A stretch of DNA of 64,000 nucleotides, taken from assembly GCA_965205965.1 (NCBI GenBank), contig CBDBHT010000008.1, positions 62,001 through 126,000 of the forward strand. The letters run 5' to 3'. The stretch is from Bin55 sp965205965 (lineage in GTDB: Bacteria; Pseudomonadota; Gammaproteobacteria; Pseudomonadales; Azotimanducaceae). The stretch's first letter is position 1, and the number at the start of each line of letters is the position of its first letter. The notes under the pieces are model-generated. The model was not told the origin of the DNA, did no database searches, and was given only the letters and a program-made list of their open reading frames with translations. Made by a program: the position numbers and the translations under genes. This document shows positions 8,658 through 17,964 of this stretch, piece by piece.

Positions 8658-10862
8658 GTGACGGCTCAAGCGAAACGGGTGCTATTCAAACTTTGGAATC
8701 GGATTTCGGCACAGCTGTACGTGGTGTTTGGTGGTGCAGTGGTTCTGATCGTCGCGACAAGTTTGATAGCTCTCTTTTTCCTTGATTATATCGGCGAAGT
8801 ACAGCGTAGCATGAGTGAAGAGAGCATTCCTGAAATGGCATCAGCTTTTGCTATCGCCCGGCAAACGGGCAAACTGGTTGCCGCTGTTCCTAGTCTTACA
8901 GCCGCGAGTACGCTTGATCAATTTGAAGATATTGCGTTGACGATAGAAGGAGAGGTTTCCGTATTTAAATCACAGCTTTCAAGTTTCTTTGAAGAGCATG
9001 GAAGGATCGATTATAAGGGGCAGATCCAGGCGGGTGGGCTCGACATCGTCAACAATATCGCCAAGGCTAAGTCACTCATAAGACAACGCTTCGATTTCCG
9101 TAAACGAAATCAAAACCTTCGAGATGAACTTTTTAGTGTACATGCGGAACTTGTTTCGATCCTGATTAGAGAGGTCGACAACCAGCTTTTCTATACTAAG
9201 ACGGGATATAAATCGCTTGATGTTCCACCTGCGCCTCGGTCCGCTCACTTTACGGATTTGGAATTCGATACGTATCGTCGTTTGGCGGAGATTCAACAGG
9301 AAGCAGCGGTGGCGACGGAACTACTTTCGACGGCTTTCACATTAATGGATGAGCCGTTGCTTGAGCCATTGCGAGAACGGTTTCAAGCTGCCGTGGGTCG
9401 CGCAAATCGTTCTCTCAATGCCATTCAGAAAAGCGAATTAAAAGAGTTGCTTTCCTTGACGTTCTCTAAATTGTTTTCGATTGGCACAAGAAACGAAAAT
9501 GGATTTGATTTGCGAGAACAAGAGTTGCGTGTCGATGCCGAGCTAACTGATCTACTCAAGAGAAATCGAGTATTGGGTACTAGTGTACTAGCACTCGTGG
9601 AAAGAGTTGTCGGAGAGTCGAGGTCGACCGCCGAAGACATGGCGAGTATGGCCACTATTGCAGTATCCGACAGCAAAACGATTCTGTTGATCGTCAACAT
9701 ACTGAGTATTGGCGGTGCGATTGGAGCTGGTTGGTTGCTTGTACATAGGCATGTGATCACCCGATTGAACAAATTATCTAGCAGGATGCGGCAGATGGCG
9801 CGTGGCAACTTGGAAATTGCAATCGATATAAAAGGAAAGGATGAAATAGGTGAATTGGCTCGCGCACTGGGGGTTTTTCGGGACAATGCTCTTGAAGTAC
9901 AACGTCTCAACTTGGTAGAAGAGCTCGCAGATGCATTACAGGAGAAGAACAAGGAATTAGAACAAACCAACGAACGGCTGAGCCAAGCACAGGATCAGAT
10001 CGTAATGCGCGAAAAGCTCGCCGCCCTCGGTGAATTGACTGCTGGTGTGGCTCACGAAATAAAGAATCCCATGAACTTCATAATGAATTTTTCCGAGGTC
10101 TCGCAGGAGCTGTTAGAAGAACTGCTGGAAGAAGTGGGCAAACTAAAAAAAGACGATATCGGAAAGTCGGAGTATGACGAGGAATTAGCGGAAGAGATCG
10201 TTGAAGACCTGACGGGAAATTTAAAACGCATACATGAACATGGATCTCGCGCCAACCGTATTGTTATGGATATGCTAAGAATGGGGCGTGGCTCGAAAGA
10301 TTGGCAGATGACCAATCTCAACAACTTGCTTAACGAGCACGCTCGACTTGCATTTCATAGTGCTCGGGCTGCGGACGGTGAATTCCAGCTGGAAATCAGA
10401 GAAGACTATCAGGCGGATTTGCCTGAGGTCGAAGTGCTTCCGCAGGACCTCGGACGCGTCTTTCTTAATTTGGTCAGCAATGCTTGCTATGCTACGAACG
10501 AAAAGCGTCGGGCGATTGCTAGTGAAAATAGCGGTACTGCTACCAGCTACACACCGGCACTAACGCTCAAAACACGACGAGTCGGTGACCGTGTGGAAAT
10601 TCGAGTACGCGATAACGGCAACGGCATACCCGAGTCCGCATTGGAAAAGATATTCAATCCCTTCTACACAACCAAACCGCCCGATAAAGGTACCGGCCTA
10701 GGACTCTCCATGTCCAGTGACATCGCCCGACAACACAGCGGCGAGCTTTGCGTTGAGACGAAGGAGGGTGAATTTACCGAGATGATCGTGGACCTCCCGG
10801 TAAACACCGCGGTGCATCGAATTGCTGACGATGACGACGAATCTAGTAGAAACGGGGCTTAA
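8658..10862 (+). CDS. Membrane histidine kinase with large periplasmic helical domain and HAMP
   Basis: Protein of 734 residues starting at GTG 8658, one base after the previous stop. Order of parts: transmembrane helix 1 (about 18-43), a roughly 300-residue mostly helical periplasmic domain, transmembrane helix 2 (about 341-363), HAMP (about 364-415), a coiled coil rich in Glu/Lys/Gln (about 420-455), a dimerisation domain with phospho-acceptor His466 (AHEIKNPMNF), and a HATPase domain with N box (LVSNACYA), G1 (DNGNGIP), F box (FNPFYTTKP) and G2 (GTGLGLS). The likely route is binding protein, then this kinase, then the receiver-phosphatase at 5799; no other receiver gene is in the operon. 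The stop overlaps the convergent STAS gene by two to four bases. Confidence 0.93.
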   Translation: MTAQAKRVLFKLWNRISAQLYVVFGGAVVLIVATSLIALFFLDYIGEVQRSMSEESIPEMASAFAIARQTGKLVAAVPSLTAASTLDQFEDIALTIEGEVSVFKSQLSSFFEEHGRIDYKGQIQAGGLDIVNNIAKAKSLIRQRFDFRKRNQNLRDELFSVHAELVSILIREVDNQLFYTKTGYKSLDVPPAPRSAHFTDLEFDTYRRLAEIQQEAAVATELLSTAFTLMDEPLLEPLRERFQAAVGRANRSLNAIQKSELKELLSLTFSKLFSIGTRNENGFDLREQELRVDAELTDLLKRNRVLGTSVLALVERVVGESRSTAEDMASMATIAVSDSKTILLIVNILSIGGAIGAGWLLVHRHVITRLNKLSSRMRQMARGNLEIAIDIKGKDEIGELARALGVFRDNALEVQRLNLVEELADALQEKNKELEQTNERLSQAQDQIVMREKLAALGELTAGVAHEIKNPMNFIMNFSEVSQELLEELLEEVGKLKKDDIGKSEYDEELAEEIVEDLTGNLKRIHEHGSRANRIVMDMLRMGRGSKDWQMTNLNNLLNEHARLAFHSARAADGEFQLEIREDYQADLPEVEVLPQDLGRVFLNLVSNACYATNEKRRAIASENSGTATSYTPALTLKTRRVGDRVEIRVRDNGNGIPESALEKIFNPFYTTKPPDKGTGLGLSMSSDIARQHSGELCVETKEGEFTEMIVDLPVNTAVHRIADDDDESSRNGA

Positions 10863-11212
10863 GGCTTGACTGCGTTCATTGCCAGTACTTCTGTTCCGTA
10901 AACATCAATGATTTTGTCAAATCCTGCTATCTTGACAATTTCCATGATGGAATCAGGTAATGCACATAAGGCGAACTTAGCACCGCTATTCTTGAGTGCT
11001 TTCGCAATTAGTAAAATTGAACGAAGTCCAGCACTACTAATATAGAGCAGATTCTCAAGATTAAGAACGATAGCCTTATCAGACTCATTGATAGTCTCGT
11101 TCAAACTCTCATCGAATTCCTGCGCGTTTATACCGTCAATGCGGCCGCACACGCGGATTACCAATCCATCATCGATTCGATCCGTTTGTAAATCTATTAC
11201 GTGGTTTGAAAT
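10859..11212 (-). CDS. STAS-domain anti-anti-sigma factor-like protein; start codon uncertain
   Basis: Small STAS protein with the core VLNLENLLYISSAGLRSIL, where the Ser-Ser before AGLR is the phospho-site region of anti-anti-sigma factors, followed by GAKFALCALPDSIMEIVKIAGFD. It would be the switch protein phosphorylated by the HATPase at 6990 and dephosphorylated by the PP2C at 5799. A TTG at 11164 gives 101 residues but cuts off the first strand of the fold. The open frame extends upstream (SNHVIDLQTDRIDDGL) with no in-frame ATG, GTG or TTG; an ATT at 11210-11212 lies nine bases after GGAG, so I take it as the probable original start. Either a rare ATT start is used or an ATG has been lost. 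It is convergent with the kinase gene. Confidence 0.72.
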   Translation of the reverse strand: MSNHVIDLQTDRIDDGLVIRVCGRIDGINAQEFDESLNETINESDKAIVLNLENLLYISSAGLRSILLIAKALKNSGAKFALCALPDSIMEIVKIAGFDKIIDVYGTEVLAMNAVKP

Positions 11213-12072
11213 TGCACTTCTCCGAAGGAAAGTTTACTGACTTGGGCATGATAGCAATACAATCACTATCCGGTCACTACCGATTTTCAGTCGGGAGAGT
11301 ATTATATAGAGAATAGAATATTTTTCACATAACGATATCAAATTCTCTCAAGTCATCAATCTACCCTCTATCTTCTTGAGTTAGGGGTAAAATTCAGATG
11401 GATTGGCGGTCACTCTTCTGCCGGTTAAGCCTTTGCTTAGTGTTTCTGTGAACGGACAGTACTTTCTTGGATAGTGCGGTAGGCACTCGCCGCGTCAGCG
11501 GTTCGAAATGAGATTGACAACGGACGTATCTCTTGCTGATTGCGTTGCGGGTACCGATAACTATGGTACGGAGAACAATACGCTATCGCGCTTGGTATAA
11601 CGGGAACTAGCGGCGTTAGCTAAGCGGGATTTAATTTAAATGAAGTGTCTAAAATCCGAACGACACAGATTGAAGCGAAGCTCGACAGCGGATGAAACCT
11701 TGGTTGACATGCTGATTATTAGGTCCCCTCGCGCGTACAAAATTTCACGAAATCGCGTTCCCCGGAATTACGAATTGCCAACATGGATCATGCCTTCTTG
11801 ACTCATGTTCTTCACTCGTATGTACGGGGCTTCTCTAGAAAGTAAACGAATAATTGGTTGATGGTGCTGCGGTAACGGCTAAGACGTAATGGTATTTCGT
11901 GGATTGGACAGTGTCCTATGAGAAATCTCCGCTCCCACAAATCATAAAGACAGATTTGATCGATATCGATATTGAAACGTGTATTGAGGAGGTAACCTAT
12001 CATCTTCCTTTATGAAACAAGCAGCGTCTCATTGCAGCACGTGGATTTAGAACCGACCCAGAGTTAAACAAC
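11213..12072. other. Gap of about 860 bp without a supported gene
   Basis: Promoters for the STAS gene and polA must lie here. The only open frames are short, lack a ribosome binding site and show no family motif. A GGTTCGAAA string near 11500 resembles a tRNA T-loop, but no acceptor or anticodon arms pair around it. The stretch is probably a decayed gene or genes. Confidence 0.4.
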
Positions 12073-14763
12073 ATGACTAATCAAACTCCATTATTGCTTG
12101 TTGACGGTTCGTCGTACTTATTTCGGGCGTTCCATGCGATACCGGACCTGAGAACTGCTACCGGTTTTCCAACGGGCGCAATTCGTGGCGTAGTAAGCAT
12201 GTTGCGAAAGCTCGGACAGGATTATCTAGGAAGTCCGATTGCGGTAGTTTTCGATGCTAAAGGCAAGACCTTTCGAGATCGTATTTATCCAGAGTACAAA
12301 GCTAATCGACCTCCTATGCCGCCAGAGTTGGCAAGGCAGATAGAACCGATACATGACATCGTTCGTGCTATGGGATTGCCGCTTTTCATTGTGCCGGATG
12401 TGGAAGCAGATGATGTGATTGGCACTTTGGCTGTACAAGCGACGCGCATGCAACGACATACAGTGATTTCCACGTCCGACAAAGACATGGCGCAGCTAGT
12501 CAACGAGTATGTCACTCTAATCGACACCATGTCTGATACCACTATGGATATCGAGGGCGTAAAGCAAAAATTCGGCGTCGCACCCGGTCAAATTATTGAT
12601 TACTTAGCTCTGATTGGTGACAAAATCGACAACGTACCCGGGGTTCCTAAGGTTGGTCCTAAAACGGCAGGGAAATGGTTGAACGAGTACGGCACCAAAG
12701 AAGGTGTCAAAGCAAATGCGGATCAGGTCAAAGGGAAAATAGGTGAAAATCTGCGCGCGTCTTTAGATCAGCTGGATCAGTCATATGAGCTTGTGACCAT
12801 CAAATGTGACGTGTCGCTTGATGTAACGGTGGATCAATTGCAGTGCCAACCGCCGAACCAGGAGGAATTGATTCGGCTGTTCCAACTTTATCAATTCAAG
12901 TCATATTTAGAGGACATGAATGGAAACGGTTCCACGTCAAGTTCCGCAAAGGCGCAGTACGAGATTCTTAATACGGTGGAGCAACTGCGAGAATTGGTAG
13001 CTGAAATCGTCAACCAAAAACAGGTATCAGTAAGTATTTACACCGCCGATGGCGATGAAATCGAACCTCGCATTATTGGCATTGCACTGTGCGTCGAACC
13101 AACTAAAGCGGCTTATGTTCCTCTTGGCACCTCATCATCATTGCTCGTGCCTCGGGTAGTGAATCAGAAATCCGTTCTCTCTTTATTGAAGCCCGTTTTT
13201 GAAGATGACTCGATCGTGAAAGTTGGTAGAAACCTCAAGCATGCTCGGAAGGTCTTAGCAGCTTTCGACATCGCCTTGAGTGGCCTTCAGCATGACGTCA
13301 TGCTGAAGGCATTCGTTTTGAACAATACGCAATCCGGCGGCTATTCAACGAATGGATTAGCATTTCGCTATCTTGACATTAAAGCGGTCGAGCGGAAAGA
13401 TATTGTTGGAACGGGCCGGAAAGCAAAACGAATCGATGAAGTTTCTGCTGAGGAATTGCTTCCGTACACTGCGGAAAAATCCGTTTTGAACTTGCTTCTA
13501 CACAATGTCCTATCCAAAAAGCTGCGAGCCACGAGCGCACTTCAGAAGGTTTACGACACCATCGAACAACCGCTATCGCCAGTACTAGCCCGAATCGAAC
13601 AAAACGGCACGCTTCTTGACCGGGCACAGCTCAGTGCGCTGAGTAAAGAGCTTGCTGCACGTATATCAACCCTTGCTGATCAAGCCTATGAATTGGCGGG
13701 CGTGGAATTCAACATGGGTTCTCCCAAGCAGCTTCAAGAGATTCTTTACGACAAGCTGCACCTGACTGCGCCGCGCAAAACCAAGACGGGACATCGCTCG
13801 ACTGCTGAAGATGTACTAGTCAGGCTTGAACACGAACATGAGCTACCAGGAATTGTTCTTAGCTATCGCGGTGCCAATGTATTGAAGTCGACCTTTGTGG
13901 ATTCACTTCCACGCCAAATACACCCCAAAACGGGGCGCGTTCATACAACGTATAGTCAAGCGGCTGCGACGTCTGGAAGGGTGGTGTCGTACGATCCAAA
14001 TTTACAGAACATACCCGTGCGAACTGAAGATGGCCGCAGGATTCGACAAGCTTTTATAGCTCCGGAAGGGTACAAACTGCTTTCTGCAGATTACTCTCAG
14101 ATTGAGCTGCGAGTGATGGCGCACATCTCGGGAGACGAAGGTTTGAAGAAAGCATTCGCTGAAAATCTCGATATACATCGCGCGACCGCGGCGGAGATTT
14201 TTGGCTCTCTATATGAAGATGTATCGGATGAACAGAGACGAAGTGCTAAGGCCATCAATTTTGGTTTGATATACGGTATGTCAGCATTTGGGTTGGGTCG
14301 TCGATTAGATCTTGATTTCGGTGTTGCAAAGATCTACCAAGACGCTTACTTCGAGAGATACGAAGCGGTACGTCGATATATGGATAGCACGCGCAACCAT
14401 GTTCGCAACCACGGATACGTCGAAACGGCGTTCGATCGCAGGCTTTACGTGAGTGATGTAAATGCTCAAAACATGATGCGCAGACAGGCTGCCGAACGCA
14501 CGGCTATCAACGCACCGATTCAAGGAAGTGCAGCGGACATCATCAAGATGGCAACCATTAAAATGGACGATTGGTTGTCCGCTACTGGAATAGATGCGCG
14601 GATGATCATGCAGGTCCATGACGAACTGGTGTTCGAGGTGGCTGAGGCGGAAGTCGATAGACTCGCGAACGGGGTACGGAACGTTATGTCGGCAGCCGTG
14701 GAACTAGAAGTTCCGTTGGTCGTGGACATTGGTATTGGAAACAATTGGGACGAGGCGCACTGA
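12073..14763 (+). CDS. polA: DNA polymerase I with inactive 3'-5' exonuclease domain
   Basis: Protein of 896 residues, typical for Pol I, acting in Okazaki fragment maturation and repair. The 5'-3' nuclease domain (1-290) keeps its acidic residues (LLLVDGSSY, EADDVIGT, STSDKDMAQL, LALIGDKIDNVPGV). The polymerase domain keeps motif A (SADYSQIELR), motif B (RSAKAINFGLIYG) and motif C (QVHDELVFE). The middle domain is present in length but its catalytic acids are gone: the DTE motif of Exo I is replaced by SIYTADG (about 321-327), Exo II Asp is Ala391 in NLKHARKVL, and Exo III Asp is Lys469 in YTAEKSVL. Proofreading is therefore predicted to be lost, as in Taq and Bacillus Pol I. The frame is otherwise intact. 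Confidence 0.96.
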   Translation: MTNQTPLLLVDGSSYLFRAFHAIPDLRTATGFPTGAIRGVVSMLRKLGQDYLGSPIAVVFDAKGKTFRDRIYPEYKANRPPMPPELARQIEPIHDIVRAMGLPLFIVPDVEADDVIGTLAVQATRMQRHTVISTSDKDMAQLVNEYVTLIDTMSDTTMDIEGVKQKFGVAPGQIIDYLALIGDKIDNVPGVPKVGPKTAGKWLNEYGTKEGVKANADQVKGKIGENLRASLDQLDQSYELVTIKCDVSLDVTVDQLQCQPPNQEELIRLFQLYQFKSYLEDMNGNGSTSSSAKAQYEILNTVEQLRELVAEIVNQKQVSVSIYTADGDEIEPRIIGIALCVEPTKAAYVPLGTSSSLLVPRVVNQKSVLSLLKPVFEDDSIVKVGRNLKHARKVLAAFDIALSGLQHDVMLKAFVLNNTQSGGYSTNGLAFRYLDIKAVERKDIVGTGRKAKRIDEVSAEELLPYTAEKSVLNLLLHNVLSKKLRATSALQKVYDTIEQPLSPVLARIEQNGTLLDRAQLSALSKELAARISTLADQAYELAGVEFNMGSPKQLQEILYDKLHLTAPRKTKTGHRSTAEDVLVRLEHEHELPGIVLSYRGANVLKSTFVDSLPRQIHPKTGRVHTTYSQAAATSGRVVSYDPNLQNIPVRTEDGRRIRQAFIAPEGYKLLSADYSQIELRVMAHISGDEGLKKAFAENLDIHRATAAEIFGSLYEDVSDEQRRSAKAINFGLIYGMSAFGLGRRLDLDFGVAKIYQDAYFERYEAVRRYMDSTRNHVRNHGYVETAFDRRLYVSDVNAQNMMRRQAAERTAINAPIQGSAADIIKMATIKMDDWLSATGIDARMIMQVHDELVFEVAEAEVDRLANGVRNVMSAAVELEVPLVVDIGIGNNWDEAH

Positions 14764-14914
14764 GCGGGTTATCCGAATTAACTCAAAACTGCTCAAACTT
14801 GACAATGAGTTCAGTAATCGGCACGTGGATACTACCATTGATGGTTTAAGTACTCTGATCGTTCGATTTTGTAGATTATAGATTTGGGGTTGTAGATAAC
14901 CGACCAGATACTTC

Positions 14915-15233
14915 TAGCCCTTATTTCTCATAATGGATGGCTTGGGTGCGATGTATGTGCGTGTAAGTTGTTGATACCACGAAGTTGGTTGGGCTTTGCC
15001 GGGGGGAAGGGGATGGTAGCGGGGTGCGTTCGGACGGATGGGTGCGTTGGATGGCGAAAGGGGTGCGTTCGGGTCGGACGGAAGCGGGGCGCGTTCGGTG
15101 CTGAGTACGATGCTGGCGGAAGCGGTGCGGACGTGTAGCATGCGCCTGGGCCCGTTTTGCGGACCGCCACGATCGGCGTGCAAAGCGGCGCATCCCGTGA
15201 AAGATGCTGTTGTCGACTGGATGATGAGCCATG
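14915..15233. repeat. Mini-element: internally deleted IS1380 derivative
   Basis: It opens with the IS1380 left inverted repeat and closes with a degenerate copy of the IS1380 right end: the sequence around 15187-15230 (GCATCCCGTGAAAGATGCTG and onward) parallels the true right end at 19518-19560. Its interior (GGTGCGTTGGATGGCGAAAG, about 15041-15061) resembles the stretch just before the transposase start in copy 2 (about 22021-22040). So it looks like a left end fused to a right end by internal deletion. The same block recurs at 20994 and 63496. Confidence 0.6.
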
Positions 15234-15469
15234 CGGGTGAGCATGCGGCGGACGCCCCTATCGCACGCCCTTGGGTCCTGGTCTTGACGAGGCCCGAACG
15301 CTCCCCGACTGTCGGGAAGTCTCGCCCCCGGTGGCTGCGATGGCATGCGGATGAACGGAAAGGGATCCCGGTCTTTGAGGATGTCGTGTAACCGGTTGAT
15401 ATACGGAAACATATTCGATTTTTTGGGGGTTCTTCAAAAAAACACTTGCGTTTTGGCATGGGTTATGGC

Positions 15470-15822
15470 AATCTACGCTTGGTTAGATGGTCTCTGGTGC
15501 CAACGTGATGGATTTCCGAATCGAGAACGTGAAGTCGACCACCTTGGGTGGCACGCGGCTGACCCGCCGTTGGATGGTGGACCTTCAGAAGACGGTGGCA
15601 CGGTTTCCGGCACTGAGCCGCCATGAGTTGGCGTCCACCCTGTCGTCCACCTTGCAATTAGACACACTTGACAAGAGAGGGGGTGATGTTTACTATATTT
15701 GCATGCAATTGGGTCTGAGACATTTTGGCGAGGCTTCGCTGGCTTGGTTCAAGGAGAAGTCGAGGGATCCGTCGGCGACTCGGTGGTCCCTGGCTCGGGG
15801 GATTTGCGAGCGTGAAGACTGA
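15470..15822 (+). pseudogene. Fused N-terminal fragments of two other transposases
   Basis: From about 15487 the plus strand encodes MDFRIENVKSTTLGGTR, RRWMVDLQ and FPALSRHELASTL, which matches the N-terminal domain shared by several IS4/ISNCY-like transposases. It breaks near 15645 and runs into a second fragment (LGLRHFGEASLAWFKEK, TRWSLARGICERED) of the same general kind that ends at 15822, where IS256 begins. The C-terminal catalytic parts are missing. These are relics of earlier insertions carried inside the compound element. Confidence 0.5.
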
Positions 15823-16489
15823 GTTGTGTCAAGAATTTTCTGCAATTTCCAGTGGGAGTGGAGACCCGCCCATATGGGCGGGTCTCCACTCGGCGCGAAA
15901 TTTTCGGGTGTTTCATGCCGCCTCCTGCCATGTCTCGGATTCCGGTTCGGGTGCGCGAACCACGCCGATCCGGTCATATAGATAACGCTGCCCCGTCAGC
16001 CACCGCTCATGGGTCTCCGCCGCAAGTGCCAAGATCAGACGCAGACAGGACTCCGCGTTCGGAAAGATCCTGACGACACGCGTTCGCCGGCGGAGCTCCT
16101 CGTTGTACCGCTCCAGCATGTTCGTGGACTTCATCCGCAGGCGATGTTCCCTGGGCAGCCGATACACCGTCAGCGTCTCCTCGACATGATCCTCGACCCA
16201 TTCCACTAGCCTGCCAAACCCTTTCTCATCGCCCCAACGGGCTACCCAGGCACCCAGTGCCTCACGAGCCTCCCCGACATGCTCACAGCCCCACAACCGT
16301 TTCAAACCCTCCAGACACGCGGGATCAGCACTCCGGGACAGCTTGTCCCTGGCATTGCGCAGAAAATGGACGCAGCACCGTTGCCACAGCGCGGTCGGCA
16401 GCACTTTCGAGATCGCATGCTTTAATCCCTTATGACTGTCCGAGACCACATACTCGACTCCCCGCAGGCCACGTTCCTTCAGATGCGAA
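15823..16489 (-). mobile_element. Truncated IS256-family copy (3' half of transposase only)
   Basis: It begins with the same terminal repeat as the intact copy (GTTGTGTCAAGAATTTTCTG at 15823) and encodes the C-terminal 190 or so residues of the IS256 (Mutator-type) transposase, from HLKERGLRG to the stop at 15913, including the catalytic Glu in NMLERYNEEL. At 16489 it is cut exactly where the second IS256 copy starts (16490). Its missing half is not found on the far side of that copy, so the insertion was followed by an adjacent deletion. Confidence 0.85.
15857..15890. terminator. Perfect 34-bp palindrome at the 3' end of IS256 (truncated copy)
   Basis: Two perfect 17-bp arms (first arm AGTGGAGACCCGCCCAT) lie just after the transposase stop. 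The matching structure in the intact copy (16524-16557) has AGCGG paired with CCGCT instead of AGTGG with CCACT, a paired change that keeps the stem. There is no T-run, so it may block read-through transcription or translation rather than act as a standard intrinsic terminator. Confidence 0.6.
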
Positions 16490-16523
16490 GTTGTGTCAAG
16501 AATTTTCTGCAATTTCCGGTGGG

Positions 16524-16557
16524 AGCGGAGACCCGCCCATATGGGCGGGTCTCCGCT
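16524..16557. terminator. Perfect 34-bp palindrome at the 3' end of IS256 (intact copy)
   Basis: Arms are AGCGGAGACCCGCCCAT and its exact complement, located between the transposase stop and the terminal repeat. It covaries with the copy at 15857; a third, decayed copy is at 57435-57466. Confidence 0.6.
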
Positions 16558-16579
16558 CGGCGCGAAATTTTCGGGCGTT

Positions 16580-17800
16580 TCATGCCGCCTCCTGCCATGT
16601 CTCGGATTCCGGTTCGGATGCGCGAACCACGCCGATCCGGCCATATAGATAACGCTGCCCCGTCAGCCACCGCTCATGGGTCTCCGCCGCAAGTACCAAG
16701 ATCAGACGCAGACAGGACTCCGCGTTCGGGAAGATCCTGACGACACGCGTGCGCCGACGGAGCTCCTCGTTGTACCGTTCCAGCATGTTCGTGGACTTCA
16801 TCCGCAGGCGATGTTCCCTAGGCAGCCGATACACCGTCAGCGTCTCCTCGACATGATCCTCGACCCATTCCACTAGCCTGCCAAACCCTTTCTCATCGCC
16901 CCAACGGGCTACCCAGGCACCCAGTGCCTCACGAGCCTCCCCGACATGCTCACAGCCCCACAACCGTTTCAAACCCTCCAGACACGCGGGATCAGCACTC
17001 CGGGACAGCTTGTCCCTGGCATTGCGCAGAAAATGGACGCAGCACCGTTGCCACAGCGCGGTCGGCAGCACTTTCGAGATCGCATGCTTCAATCCCTCAT
17101 GACTGTCCGAGACCACATACTCGACTCCCCGCAGGCCACGTTCCTTCAGATGCGAGAGGAATTCCGTCCACGACACCTCGCTTTCCCGGTTCGCCACCTC
17201 CGCCGCCAGCACCTGACGCCGACCCTCGCCGTCAATCCCGAGGGCAATCTGCACCGCCCGGGAACGCACCGAGCCCTCCTCTCTCACCTTCTCATACCGG
17301 GCATCCAGCAGCACATACGGATACGCCTCCTCCAGCCGACGTTCCGCAAACGCCTTCAGCGACGCGTCCAGCTTCGACACCATGGCCGAGATCGTCGCCG
17401 GTGAAAACTCGTGACCGCACAGATCTTCCGCCAGTCGGCTCACCCGACGCGTCGAGACCCCCTGCACATACATCTCCGACAGCACGGCCACCAGGGCCTT
17501 CTCCGAACGCTGATAGCGCTCGAACACCCGCGTGCTGAACTGGCCGCTGCGTTCCTGCGGAACCCTCAGCTCGATCTCGCCCACCTTCATCGTCAGATCG
17601 CGCCGGTAGTATCCAGAACGGTAGCCCTGACGCGTCTTCGTCCGCTCGCTCTTGCCCGCTCCCAGAAACTCCGTCATCTCACTCTCCAGCACCTCGTTGA
17701 GCGTCTCTTGCACCAGCCGCCTCACAAAGTCCTCATCGTCCGCCAGATGATGACATGCCGACCTCTTCGTGTCATTGTGCGTATAATCTTCCCGAATCAT
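16580..17800 (-). CDS. IS256-family (Mutator-type) transposase, intact
   Basis: DDE transposase of 406 residues from the ATG at 17800, chosen because AAAGGAG stands five bases upstream; the frame is open to 17875. Catalytic residues are visible: Asp in VLLDARYEK, Asp in VVSDSHEGLKHAI and Glu in NMLERYNEELRRRTRVVRIFPN. The CVHFLRNARDKL motif between the second and third acids is typical of the family. It catalyses copy-and-paste or circle-mediated transposition of its own element. As the only uninterrupted transposase here, it could act in trans on the truncated copies at 15823 and 57401. Confidence 0.92.
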   Translation of the reverse strand: MIREDYTHNDTKRSACHHLADDEDFVRRLVQETLNEVLESEMTEFLGAGKSERTKTRQGYRSGYYRRDLTMKVGEIELRVPQERSGQFSTRVFERYQRSEKALVAVLSEMYVQGVSTRRVSRLAEDLCGHEFSPATISAMVSKLDASLKAFAERRLEEAYPYVLLDARYEKVREEGSVRSRAVQIALGIDGEGRRQVLAAEVANRESEVSWTEFLSHLKERGLRGVEYVVSDSHEGLKHAISKVLPTALWQRCCVHFLRNARDKLSRSADPACLEGLKRLWGCEHVGEAREALGAWVARWGDEKGFGRLVEWVEDHVEETLTVYRLPREHRLRMKSTNMLERYNEELRRRTRVVRIFPNAESCLRLILVLAAETHERWLTGQRYLYGRIGVVRASEPESETWQEAA

Positions 17801-17964
17801 TTTTTGCTCCTTTGTCATAAATTGTGTAATGAATGATTCGCGCCTGGACGCGGTTCCGCGTCCAGGCATCTCCACATTCCCGATGAAACATCAGATTCTA
17901 ACCATCCGTCTGTCGTTACAGCTCGTTTTTCGTTTTTGCAGATAAATTTATACACAACCAGGCG

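Larger units (their letters stand above)
16490..17958 (-). mobile_element. Full-length IS256-family insertion sequence
   Basis: A 1469-bp element with imperfect terminal inverted repeats: GTTGTGTCAAGAATTTTCTG at 16490, and at the other end (17936-17958) the complement of GTTGTGTATAAATTTATCTG. It carries one transposase gene. The left end sits inside another IS256 copy and the right end abuts the first codons of an IS1380-type transposase, so the flanks do not belong together. This is the only IS in the window with an apparently intact transposase. Confidence 0.88.

Noticed and set aside
11500..11515. GGTTCGAAA string like a tRNA T-loop
   Set aside because: No acceptor, D or anticodon arms pair around it.
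11812..12003. Minus-strand open frame of 63 codons upstream of polA
   Set aside because: No ribosome binding site, no motif, and unusual composition; likely chance.
14914..15459. A 181-codon minus-strand frame preserved in all three IS1380 units
   Set aside because: It spans the inverted repeat and both parts of the mini-element, has no family motif and is very GC-rich, where long chance frames are common. Conservation follows from recent copying.
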